Assembly (NCBI GenBank): GCA_913061025.1
Contig: CAJXUJ010000092.1
Location: 1-5,458, forward strand
Length of the DNA stretch: 5,458 nt
Source: an uncultured Actinomycetes bacterium
GTDB lineage: Bacteria; Actinomycetota; Actinomycetes; S36-B12
Direction of reading: 5' to 3'
The translations under genes and the position numbers were made by a program. The notes under the pieces are model-generated. The model worked only from the letters and a program-made list of their open reading frames with translations, did no database searches and was not told the origin of the DNA. Below, piece after piece: positions 1-5,458 of the stretch (within the stretch, counting starts at the first letter, position 1; each line of letters opens with the position of its first letter).

Positions 1-187
1 CGAGTTCACTTCGAGCCAGATTCGCGGCCAAGACTCGATCCTCGTTCTCCCGGACCGTACGCAGTGAGTTAACCAGGATGCTGACTGTGGCCAGTGACAC
101 GATCGCAAAGACCGCAAGAGCCACTACCACCTCGATCAGCGTGAATCCCTCGTCGTCAGCGGGCGCGGACGGCATCAAGCCGCGCAT
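1..187 (-). CDS. Type IV prepilin-like protein (PilV/GspI-like), N-terminal part, runs off left edge
   Basis: Reading leftward from the ATG at 187, 62 codons are visible before the window ends. The N-terminus is a 14-residue leader ending in DDEG, followed by FTLIE and about 22 hydrophobic residues (VVVALAVFAIVSLATV and on). This is the classic class III signal: prepilin peptidase cuts after the Gly, the new N-terminal Phe is methylated, and the helix packs into the pilus or pseudopilus core. The conserved Glu at +5 of the mature protein is present. The part after the helix (RTVRENEDRVLAANLARSEL) resembles minor pilins or pseudopilins of the PilV/GspI type, but the C-terminal domain that would settle this is outside the window. 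I chose ATG 187 because AGGGAGG lies five bases upstream. An in-frame ATG five codons downstream and a GTG upstream are possible but lack such a site. The gene is divergent from the GGDEF-EAL-like gene and probably starts a leftward pilus or secretion operon. Confidence 0.85.
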   Translation of the reverse strand, partial: MRGLMPSAPADDEGFTLIEVVVALAVFAIVSLATVSILVNSLRTVRENEDRVLAANLARSEL

Positions 188-192
188 CGGCA

Positions 193-199
193 CCTCCCT
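193..199 (-). promoter_or_regulatory. Ribosome binding site of the prepilin-like gene
   Basis: The minus strand reads AGGGAGG, with five bases between it and the ATG at 187. It decides the start among several in-frame candidates, and it contrasts with the divergent gene, which has no properly spaced site. Confidence 0.7.
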
Positions 200-283
200 G
201 ACGGCATCAATCGCTCTCACGCATGCGTCACCGGACAACATGTGTCACTGGGGTATCGGACCGAATACGACTCAACAGGCCCT

Positions 284-289
284 TACCAT
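284..289 (+). promoter_or_regulatory. Putative -10 element (TACCAT) for a leaderless transcript
   Basis: TACCAT fits the actinobacterial TAnnnT -10 pattern. It lies exactly six bases before the ATG at 296, so transcription would begin at or next to the A of the start codon. No convincing -35 hexamer is visible, which is common in this phylum. The same layout occurs before the phosphatase gene at 5310. This is inference from position and pattern only. Confidence 0.4.
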
Positions 290-295
290 GGAGCG

Positions 296-2989
296 ATGTC
301 CACCGGCCTGCGTGAGGGAATGCGCTCCTTCGGGCGCTGGATGCATCCCGCCACACCCTTCTCCCCCTTCAGCAGCGAGGAGTCCTCTCTCTTCACCCGG
401 GTGGGCATCGTCAGTGGCATCGCCCTGACCTCCGGATTGGGATTAACAGCCCTGGGAACCACCCTCATGGCCCTGGGTATTCCGTTGCGCCAACCCGGGG
501 ATCCGATCGACGATCCGCGTGCAGTGATCATCGGCGCAGTCCTCATCCTGTTCAGCGTCCTTGCCCCGCAGGCCAGCTTTCGCACCAAACAGGCGGCGTG
601 GACTCGGATGATCTTCAGCGATACGAACTCGCGGGTGCCTACCTGGCAGCGCAGCACTGTTCAGTTCGACGCCCTCCTCGTAGGAGCGGTCCTCGCCGGC
701 TTGTACTTCCCTGTGCCCGTCACCCTCACCGCATTCGGTTGGGCACTCGTGGCCATGGTTATCGTCAACACACGCCGCACGTCCGGCTACGACCCGAACG
801 CTCGCTTCCACGCTGTCATGAATGCCTGGATCGCGGGCATGACCGCCTTGGTCGGTTACCTCGTTATCGCGCTTATCGCCGCACCCTTCACAGTCGACCC
901 ATCGCCCATCCCCCTTGCTATCGCCGTGCTGATCGCCATCTACGCCGGATTGGGATTCCAAGCGCTACAGCGTTGGGGAACCCTGGACTCACGCCGATGG
1001 GATTTCGTTCGCGATGCGCTGGACCTGCAGCGACTACTCGTCGCAGCGGTCATCGTTGCTGTCGCGTGGCTAACCGCGTTCGCCGGGGAATGGTCCGCTC
1101 AGCTGGTGCCCCAAACCGATGACGTCGTGGGGTCGGCTGTCGGTTTGGGTGTTCTCGGACTGTCCTGGCTGATCTTGTGGCTGGCTTCCGTCCACGCGTG
1201 GCGGCGCGATGCCCAAGGAGTGTTGGCCGCTTGGCGTCGTCAGCAAGCACAGGTCCTCCGCCGGATAGCCGAGGGCTCACTCAGTCCCGACCTGGCCTCG
1301 CGGGCAGCACTACCGACCGCGACCCGCGTCGCCGTGGCGATATTCGGAGCCGCCCAAGCCCGCGCATCGATGCTGCTGCCCGACGGCACCCGCCGAACAA
1401 GCACGTCAAGTGCCGCGCTCCATCCGCACGGCCAGCCGGCTGAACTCCTCGATATCGAAGCAGCGCCCCATCAGCGCCTGGCTATCGGATCCCCCGATGG
1501 CATTGGTACGGCGGGCACAGTGGTTGTGGCCGACTGGCTCACTGCCGGAGGGTTCGTGCTTCGATCTCGTGACATCGTGGACTCGTACACCGAGTTGACC
1601 ACTCTTGCCGTCCTCGGACCTGTTATCTCCCAGGACTATCTCTCGTCTCGGCGGGCTTTCGAAGCGATGTTCCATCGCGGGCAGCACTGGCCGAACCTTG
1701 AGGCACTCAATGAGGCCATCGACAGCATGAGTCGGCAGGCTGATCACGCTCCGCAAAGCACCTCGCTCATCATCGGAGTACTCGAGATCGATGATTTCGG
1801 TGCTCTCGCCGGTGGCAAGTTCGAGCAGACCGCCGTGGCACAAGTAATGCGATTGACCGTTGGTGACGATGACTTCACCGGCCAGGATGTATTCGTTGCG
1901 TATGAAGAGCCGGGTCGCATCTGGATTGCAGTGCTCGGCGGCCCAATCATTCGCAACGGCATCGGGCAACTCCTTAACCTTCAGCAACGCATCAACGATC
2001 ACGGATCAGTAACCTCCCGTCGCGTCGACATTGATGTCGAGGTCAGCGTTGCGCTGGGATACAGCGCGTACCAGGTGGACGCTGTGTCCACAGCGGATCT
2101 TCGCTCTGCCGCGCTCAACCGTCTGGAGAACGATCGGCGAAATCGCGGGGATGTGTTCTCCGATGCATTCGGACCACTCGGAAGCTTCGACTTCGCGCCC
2201 GAAGACATCACCGGAGTATTCACAACTCCAACGACCACGGATCTACTCGCCACACTGCACGCCGACGGTGCGCAACAGTCATTCAATGAGCACCTAGCTT
2301 CGGTCCACGCCCCGGGCGACGAAGCCCCGGTTGCACTCGTCCTGCATCTTGGGTGGCCACAAGCTCCCGGCGACATTGACTTGAGTGATCCGAGGCGCTT
2401 CCTTGAACTCGCGGACCGTCAAGTGGACCTAGCGGTTGAACACTTCACCGCCACCGTGACTGCCATGAAGCAGGTGATGGCTGCCACGAGTGATTCGCAA
2501 TTGCCGATCCTGGCCTTTGCTCCGTCGCTGCTACTGCACCCGGATTCTGGTTCGGCCGCAATTCCCAATCTGGCGGCGCGCTTGCTCGACCGAGTCGAGG
2601 CTGCTCGCGCAATCTTCGCCTTCACCGGGGTGCCACATGGGGGTGGCCAAGCGGCCACGCTCCTCGCGGATCGCGGTGTCCGAATCGCATTGAGTGCCGA
2701 AGCGGCCGCACACACGGATCCAGATGACCTGCTGGGTTGGGCACGCTGGGGGGTTTTGCTACCCGTCATCGATGGTCATCCGACTGCACTGGATGGCTTG
2801 TCGGTGCAACAGGTGATGTCGGCTCTGTCGTCCCACGACACCAGACTGGTCGCGGAGGTGGCAACTCGCGCCGACGAGCACCGGCTCAGGTCTCAGGGCA
2901 TCGAACTCGTCACGTCGATATGGGCTCAGCCAGACTCTGAGAAGGAATCGGTTGACATCGCGACCCGAGTCAACAACTTGGGTGCCTGA
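296..2989 (+). CDS. Polytopic membrane protein with degenerate GGDEF and EAL domains
   Basis: About 897 residues if started at ATG 296. Eight hydrophobic segments near residues 36-62, 75-90, 125-139, 141-158, 175-198, 204-223, 246-264 and 277-301 place it in the cytoplasmic membrane. A basic linker (WRRQQAQVLRRI) and a possible GAF-like region (343-452) follow. Residues 488-614 resemble a GGDEF domain (LIIGVLEIDDF at the start), but the signature position reads EPGRI. Residues 677-879 resemble an EAL domain: EALLRW aligns with VLHLGW, the DDFG position reads SAEA, and AEGVE reads AEVAT, so the expected metal ligands are missing. The family makes or degrades cyclic di-GMP. This copy should do neither and may be a nucleotide receptor or protein scaffold. 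An upstream GTG at 242 is in frame but has no ribosome binding site. A rare TTA leucine codon lies at 443-445. The domain calls rest on motif alignment by eye, and EAL is the weaker one. Confidence 0.75.
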   Translation: MSTGLREGMRSFGRWMHPATPFSPFSSEESSLFTRVGIVSGIALTSGLGLTALGTTLMALGIPLRQPGDPIDDPRAVIIGAVLILFSVLAPQASFRTKQAAWTRMIFSDTNSRVPTWQRSTVQFDALLVGAVLAGLYFPVPVTLTAFGWALVAMVIVNTRRTSGYDPNARFHAVMNAWIAGMTALVGYLVIALIAAPFTVDPSPIPLAIAVLIAIYAGLGFQALQRWGTLDSRRWDFVRDALDLQRLLVAAVIVAVAWLTAFAGEWSAQLVPQTDDVVGSAVGLGVLGLSWLILWLASVHAWRRDAQGVLAAWRRQQAQVLRRIAEGSLSPDLASRAALPTATRVAVAIFGAAQARASMLLPDGTRRTSTSSAALHPHGQPAELLDIEAAPHQRLAIGSPDGIGTAGTVVVADWLTAGGFVLRSRDIVDSYTELTTLAVLGPVISQDYLSSRRAFEAMFHRGQHWPNLEALNEAIDSMSRQADHAPQSTSLIIGVLEIDDFGALAGGKFEQTAVAQVMRLTVGDDDFTGQDVFVAYEEPGRIWIAVLGGPIIRNGIGQLLNLQQRINDHGSVTSRRVDIDVEVSVALGYSAYQVDAVSTADLRSAALNRLENDRRNRGDVFSDAFGPLGSFDFAPEDITGVFTTPTTTDLLATLHADGAQQSFNEHLASVHAPGDEAPVALVLHLGWPQAPGDIDLSDPRRFLELADRQVDLAVEHFTATVTAMKQVMAATSDSQLPILAFAPSLLLHPDSGSAAIPNLAARLLDRVEAARAIFAFTGVPHGGGQAATLLADRGVRIALSAEAAAHTDPDDLLGWARWGVLLPVIDGHPTALDGLSVQQVMSALSSHDTRLVAEVATRADEHRLRSQGIELVTSIWAQPDSEKESVDIATRVNNLGA

Positions 2990-3248
2990 GCCATCGACTG
3001 CCGAGATCCCAGAACGGCCGCAGCGAGATCGGCTTCCGCGATCCAGCATGCCCATGGGTGCGGAGTGTGCGAGGGTCCCCGCTCGAGTCATAACGTCTCG
3101 CTACCGATGGAACCACGCATGACCCACCAACGTCCAACGCCCAGATGGACATCAAGTCCCCTCTCGAAGACCTGCATTCAGGCAGGCATCTCACCTCGAC
3201 GGACATGGGTTCGCCATGCCCGCAACCAACTCAATAGAGGTGAGAGAT
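2990..3248. other. Intergenic stretch without a supported gene
   Basis: This gap separates the GGDEF-EAL-like gene from the small charged protein. I see no tRNA-like or riboswitch-like fold and no convincing ORF. A weak imperfect hairpin (GCCGAGATC at 3000 against GATCGGC at 3027) might end transcription of the upstream gene. TAACGT at 3091-3096 could be a -10 element for the downstream gene, but both are weak. Confidence 0.4.
3236..3244 (+). promoter_or_regulatory. Ribosome binding site of the 98-residue hypothetical protein
   Basis: AGAGGTGAG, with its GAGG core eight bases before the ATG at 3249. It supports that ATG over the in-frame ATG at 3216, which has no such site, and is the main argument that the small ORF is a real gene. 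Confidence 0.6.
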
Positions 3249-3545
3249 ATGAACGACGACGATTCAGATCTGGACGAGATCGCTCAGCTTCGGTCAACTG
3301 GGCCGAATCCGAGCACCCGACGGATTAACGCCGTGGAGCGACGAGCGTGCGTGGTCCACAACGATTTGCTAGTCGCCTGGGGTGCGGCCAACGAGGGTGA
3401 ACTACCGACATGGAACGACGCAATGGCGATCGCGGACCACGAGTTCGAGGTCCTGTGCAACGCCCTCGGCTCCTGGGCTGAAAGGTCACCGACCGAGGTC
3501 TTCCCCCGAAGTCAGAGGCGGCGCAGACCGCTGCCTCATGACTAA
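3249..3545 (+). CDS. Hypothetical 98-residue charged protein
   Basis: I do not recognise this protein. It starts with a very acidic stretch (MNDDDSDLDEIAQL). The middle, from about residue 25 to 77, looks like amphipathic helices (INAVERRACVVHNDLLVAW, then WNDAMAIADHEFEVLCNALG). It ends in a basic, proline-containing tail (RSQRRRRPLPHD). There is no signal peptide, membrane segment or metal-binding motif; the two cysteines are far apart. It is therefore probably a small cytoplasmic protein, perhaps one that binds nucleic acid or a partner protein, but no function can be assigned. Evidence that it is real: a well-placed ribosome binding site, codon use consistent with coding in this frame, and a strong hairpin right after the stop. 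It stands alone between the GGDEF-EAL-like gene and the convergent dnaB. Confidence 0.6.
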   Translation: MNDDDSDLDEIAQLRSTGPNPSTRRINAVERRACVVHNDLLVAWGAANEGELPTWNDAMAIADHEFEVLCNALGSWAERSPTEVFPRSQRRRRPLPHD

Positions 3546-3557
3546 CCCTGGCCGCGC

Positions 3558-3595
3558 GGGGCGTTCCCGGACCAAGTCTGGTTGGGGAACGCCCC
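3558..3595. terminator. Bidirectional hairpin terminator between the hypothetical gene and dnaB
   Basis: The arms GGGGCGTTCCC (3558-3568) and GGGAACGCCCC (3585-3595) are perfect reverse complements over 11 bp. The stem continues inward through one mismatch, one G-T pair and ACCA/TGGT, closing on a four-base loop (AGTC). It lies 13 bases after the stop of the rightward gene and about 60 bases beyond the stop of the leftward dnaB, so it can end both transcripts. Neither side has a T-run, as is often seen in high-GC actinobacteria. Confidence 0.7.
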
Positions 3596-3656
3596 CACAC
3601 ACCCGCACTTCTCACAACCTGTTGAAGCAATGTGCAGTCGAAACTCGAGCCAACAA

Positions 3657-5060
3657 CTACGACTGCGCCATATCCACGAAACGCGAATAGTGACCCTGGA
3701 AAGCCACGGTGATAGTTGCCGTGGGTCCGTTGCGGTGCTTGGCGACGATGAAGTCGGCTTCTCCAGCGCGCGGTGACTCACGCTCGTAGAAGTCCTCGCG
3801 GTGCAACAACACAACCATGTCCGCATCTTGCTCGAGCGAGCCCGATTCGCGTAGGTCAGCAAGCATCGGACGCTTGTCCTGCCGTTGCTCGGGACCACGG
3901 TTCAACTGGCTGATCGCAATAACCGGAACTTCGAGTTCTTTCGCGAGCAACTTGAGTGACCGGGAGAACTCCGAGACTTCCTGCTGTCGGCTTTCAACAC
4001 GTTTACCGCTCGACATCAACTGCAGGTAGTCAACAACGACGAGTCGGAGATCGTGGCGTTGCTTCAACCGACGACACTTCGCACGAATCTCCATGAGATT
4101 CATGTTCGGCGAGTCATCGATAAACAATGGGGCGTCACTGACGGCGCCCATTTTGCTCGCGAGCTTGGACCAATCAGCCTCGCTCATCGTTCCCGAACGC
4201 ATGTGCTGAAGTGGCACCTGCGCTTCCGCGGAAAGTAAGCGCATGACGATCTCGTTGCGACTCATTTCCAGCGAGAAGATGACGCTCGTTAATCCGTTCT
4301 TAATGGACGCGGCACGGCATATGTCGAGTCCCATCGTCGATTTTCCAAGCGCGGGCCTAGCCGCGATCATGATGAGCTGACCTGCGTGCAGACCATTCGT
4401 GAGCGAGTCCAGATCGGTGAAGCCGGTGGGAACGCCGACCATCTCGCCATCGCGGTTGGAGATCGCTTCGATTTCGGTGAGAGCGTCTCCCATGATGTCG
4501 CTCAGCGGCAGGTAGTCCTCGCTGGTGCGACGCTCGGTAACTTCGTAGACCTCGGCTTGCGCGCGATCGACAGTGTCATCGACATCGCCGGTGCCTGAGT
4601 AACCCATGGACACGATCCGGGTGCCGGCCTCGACGAGTCGACGAAGAATCGCCTGCTCGCGGACGATGCGGCCGTAATAGTTCGCGTTGGCTGCGGTGGG
4701 AACCAGTGAGACGAGGGTGTGGAGATAACTCGCGCCACCCACGCGCGAAATCTCCCCGGTCTTAGTGAGCTCCGATGTGACGGTGACGGCGTCCGCTGGC
4801 TCACCCTTGCCGTACAGATCCAAGATTGCGGAGAAGATTGTTTGGTGGGCAGGACGATAGAAGTCATCATCCCGGACCAGTTCGACTACATCGGCGATGG
4901 CGTCCTTGCTCAGCAACATCGCCCCGAGCACCGACTGCTCGGCCGCGGGATCATTGGGTGGGGTGCGATCCGGCTGAACCGGGCCTTCCTCGGGCACGGG
5001 GAATTCCGCGACGCTCACGAACCTCCCCTTCCCGTCAGGAACCGTCGATTGACTCGACAT
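3657..5060 (-). CDS. dnaB: Replicative DNA helicase DnaB
   Basis: A 467-residue RecA-fold hexameric helicase that unwinds DNA ahead of the replication fork and contacts primase. The N-terminal domain (about 34-140) begins at PPNDPAAEQSVLGAMLLSKD and includes DFYRPAHQTIF. A linker follows, then the ATPase domain from about 205. Visible there are the Walker A motif ARPALGKST (234-242), the likely catalytic Glu265 in FSLEMS, Walker B LVVVDYLQLM (340-349), AISQLNRG (382-389), and the likely arginine finger in KHRNG (441-445). The end, QGHYSRFVDMAQS, is typical of actinobacterial DnaB. Length is normal and no intein interrupts the usual insertion sites. The ATG at 5060 has almost no leader. A GTG at 5018 (residue 15) has a strong upstream AAGGGGAGG and could be the real start; both keep all conserved parts. 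The gene is divergent from the phosphatase gene and convergent with the small hypothetical gene; no rpsF-ssb-rpsR-rplI genes adjoin it here. Confidence 0.98.
   Translation of the reverse strand: MSSQSTVPDGKGRFVSVAEFPVPEEGPVQPDRTPPNDPAAEQSVLGAMLLSKDAIADVVELVRDDDFYRPAHQTIFSAILDLYGKGEPADAVTVTSELTKTGEISRVGGASYLHTLVSLVPTAANANYYGRIVREQAILRRLVEAGTRIVSMGYSGTGDVDDTVDRAQAEVYEVTERRTSEDYLPLSDIMGDALTEIEAISNRDGEMVGVPTGFTDLDSLTNGLHAGQLIMIAARPALGKSTMGLDICRAASIKNGLTSVIFSLEMSRNEIVMRLLSAEAQVPLQHMRSGTMSEADWSKLASKMGAVSDAPLFIDDSPNMNLMEIRAKCRRLKQRHDLRLVVVDYLQLMSSGKRVESRQQEVSEFSRSLKLLAKELEVPVIAISQLNRGPEQRQDKRPMLADLRESGSLEQDADMVVLLHREDFYERESPRAGEADFIVAKHRNGPTATITVAFQGHYSRFVDMAQS
5022..5030 (-). promoter_or_regulatory. 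Possible internal ribosome binding site for a shorter DnaB start
   Basis: The minus strand reads AAGGGGAGG, three bases before an in-frame GTG (5018). The spacing is short but the match is strong, whereas the ATG at 5060 has none. It may mark the true start or a second one that removes 14 poorly conserved residues. Confidence 0.35.
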
Positions 5061-5069
5061 GCTGGACTA

Positions 5070-5075
5070 TTTCTA
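5070..5075 (-). promoter_or_regulatory. Putative -10 element of dnaB (TAGAAA)
   Basis: The minus strand reads TTAGAAATAG in a GC-rich context. Taking TAGAAA as the -10 puts the transcript start about three bases before the ATG at 5060, a nearly leaderless mRNA. The last base departs from TAnnnT and no clear -35 is seen, so this is tentative. Confidence 0.25.
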
Positions 5076-5148
5076 ACGCGACCGTGTGACACCCAGGCCG
5101 CCAGCGAGGTGACGCTACGCAAGGGTCATCGCACCTGTCCACGACCGC

Positions 5149-5289
5149 TGTCGACAAGGGTGTGCACGACCTGCGGACAACTGTGGGCTGGGCTGCGGAC
5201 ACCCTGTGGGACACCTGGGGATAAACCAACTAATTCCTGGACAATCGTGTGTAACTGAGCGTGAAACCCCGTCCCCAGGCTGTGGACAA
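5149..5289 (-). promoter_or_regulatory. Cluster of DnaA-box-like 9-mers between dnaB and the phosphatase gene
   Basis: The actinobacterial DnaA box TTGTCCACA reads TGTGGACAA on the plus strand. That exact 9-mer is at 5281-5289. Near matches in the same direction are TGTCGACAA (5149, one mismatch), TGCGGACAA (5172, one), TGCGGACAC (5194, two), TGGGGATAA (5216, one from TGTGGATAA) and CCTGGACAA (5236, two). Weak TGTGGG-type sites are at 5182 and 5205. Steps between starts are 23, 10, 12, 11, 11, 20 and 45, close to whole helical turns. AT-rich segments lie at 5221-5235 and 5287-5302. One inverted weak site, CTGTCCACG, lies at 5135. Known DnaA sites in this phylum are concentrated at oriC, usually beside dnaA, so this could be an origin-like, titrating or promoter-control element. 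Confidence 0.5.
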
Positions 5290-5309
5290 ATATTTGTTGA
5301 TTCCCTCGT

Positions 5310-5315
5310 TAGCAT
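5310..5315 (+). promoter_or_regulatory. Putative -10 element (TAGCAT) of the phosphatase gene
   Basis: TAGCAT fits TAnnnT and lies exactly six bases before the GTG start, predicting a leaderless transcript. TGGACA at 5283-5288 resembles a -35 box but the 21-base spacer is too long for a standard promoter; it also overlaps the perfect DnaA box. No ribosome binding site precedes the GTG. Confidence 0.45.
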
Positions 5316-5321
5316 GACTGC

Positions 5322-5458
5322 GTGCCCGACGATCGCTTCCGCATTACCGCCGTCTGCCTGGGGAATATCTGTCGATCCCCGATCGCCGAGGCGGTGATCC
5401 GCGACCGGGTTGAGACGGCCGGGCTCGGTGACGTCGTCGTTGTCGATTCCGCAGGGAC
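5322..5458 (+). CDS. Low-molecular-weight protein tyrosine phosphatase, N-terminal part, runs off right edge
   Basis: Forty-five codons are visible. The protein begins VPDDRFRITAVCLGNICRS, then PIAEAVIRDRVETAGLGD and a strand ending in VDSAG. The CLGNICRS P-loop is the CX5R(S/T) active site of low-molecular-weight protein tyrosine phosphatases: Cys12 is the nucleophile, and Arg18 and Ser19 bind and activate. It removes phosphate from tyrosine residues, or in relatives from phosphoarginine or arsenate-type substrates. The acid-loop Asp that would help separate these lies outside the window. The GTG at 5322 is the only usable start, because an in-frame TAG lies four codons upstream (5310). An ATG at 5314 is in another frame. 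The gene is divergent from dnaB; a link to replication is suggested only by position. Confidence 0.93.
   Translation, partial: MPDDRFRITAVCLGNICRSPIAEAVIRDRVETAGLGDVVVVDSAG

Noticed and set aside
78..428. 116-codon open frame on the plus strand
   Set aside because: It overlaps the prepilin gene, which has a diagnostic motif and a ribosome binding site, and the start of the large gene. It is low complexity and rich in Ser, Pro and Ala.
443..961. 172-codon open frame on the minus strand rich in Gly, Asp, Glu and Arg
   Set aside because: It is antisense to the membrane helices of the large gene; its composition is what the complement of hydrophobic codons gives.
1406..2002. 198-codon open frame on the minus strand
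   Set aside because: It lies wholly inside the GGDEF-EAL-like gene, shows no recognisable domain and reads like the complement of a GC-rich coding sequence.
2084..2092. GTGTCCACA, one mismatch from a DnaA box
   Set aside because: Single site inside a coding region with no companions; expected by chance.
3000..3033. Imperfect hairpin after the large gene as a terminator
   Set aside because: Only about five consecutive pairs before a bulge and a large loop; too weak to annotate.
3107..3328. Possible small protein starting at ATG 3107 in the gap after the large gene
   Set aside because: Very Arg-rich, no ribosome binding site, no family resemblance, and it overlaps the better supported gene at 3249 by 80 bases.
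3325..3630. 101-codon open frame on the minus strand
   Set aside because: Antisense to the small hypothetical gene and running through the terminator hairpin; Arg/Pro-rich shadow frame.
4719..5258. 179-codon plus-strand open frame across the dnaB start and the intergenic region
   Set aside because: Antisense to the conserved N-terminal part of DnaB, without family resemblance, and it crosses the DnaA-box region.

Overview
The window looks like chromosomal DNA of a high-GC Gram-positive bacterium (Actinomycetota). The evidence is a GC-rich composition with actinobacterial codon use, a replicative helicase that closely resembles actinobacterial DnaB from end to end (C-terminus QGHYSRFVDMAQS), and start sites that appear leaderless. 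I cannot name a genus.

Left part (1-2989): a divergent pair. Leftward, and cut by the window edge, is a type IV prepilin-like gene (cleavage/methylation motif EG|FTLIE) with a good ribosome binding site. Rightward is a large membrane protein of about 897 residues. It has eight predicted membrane helices, a region that may be GAF-like, a GGDEF-like domain whose signature has become EPGRI, and a C-terminal EAL-like domain that has lost the EAL motif and the metal ligands. It is best read as a catalytically dead GGDEF-EAL protein. Its neighbour suggests, but does not prove, a role in controlling a pilus or secretion machine.

Middle (2990-3656): a 259-bp gap with no gene I can support, then an unrecognised 98-residue charged protein with a clear ribosome binding site. 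A strong hairpin follows, placed between this gene and the convergent dnaB, which probably terminates both.

Right part (3657-5458): a complete, intein-free dnaB on the minus strand, and divergent from it the first 45 codons of a low-molecular-weight protein tyrosine phosphatase (CLGNICRS P-loop). The 261 bp between them carry a same-strand series of DnaA-box-like 9-mers, several spaced 10-12 bp or multiples of that. The series ends in a perfect TGTGGACAA followed by an AT-rich stretch. This is the most interesting non-coding signal here: either a DnaA-controlled promoter region for dnaB and the phosphatase, or an origin-like or DnaA-titrating element.

Two starts, those of the GGDEF-EAL protein and the phosphatase, share the same layout: TAnCAT, six bases, start codon. 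That is what leaderless transcription from an extended -10 region would look like.
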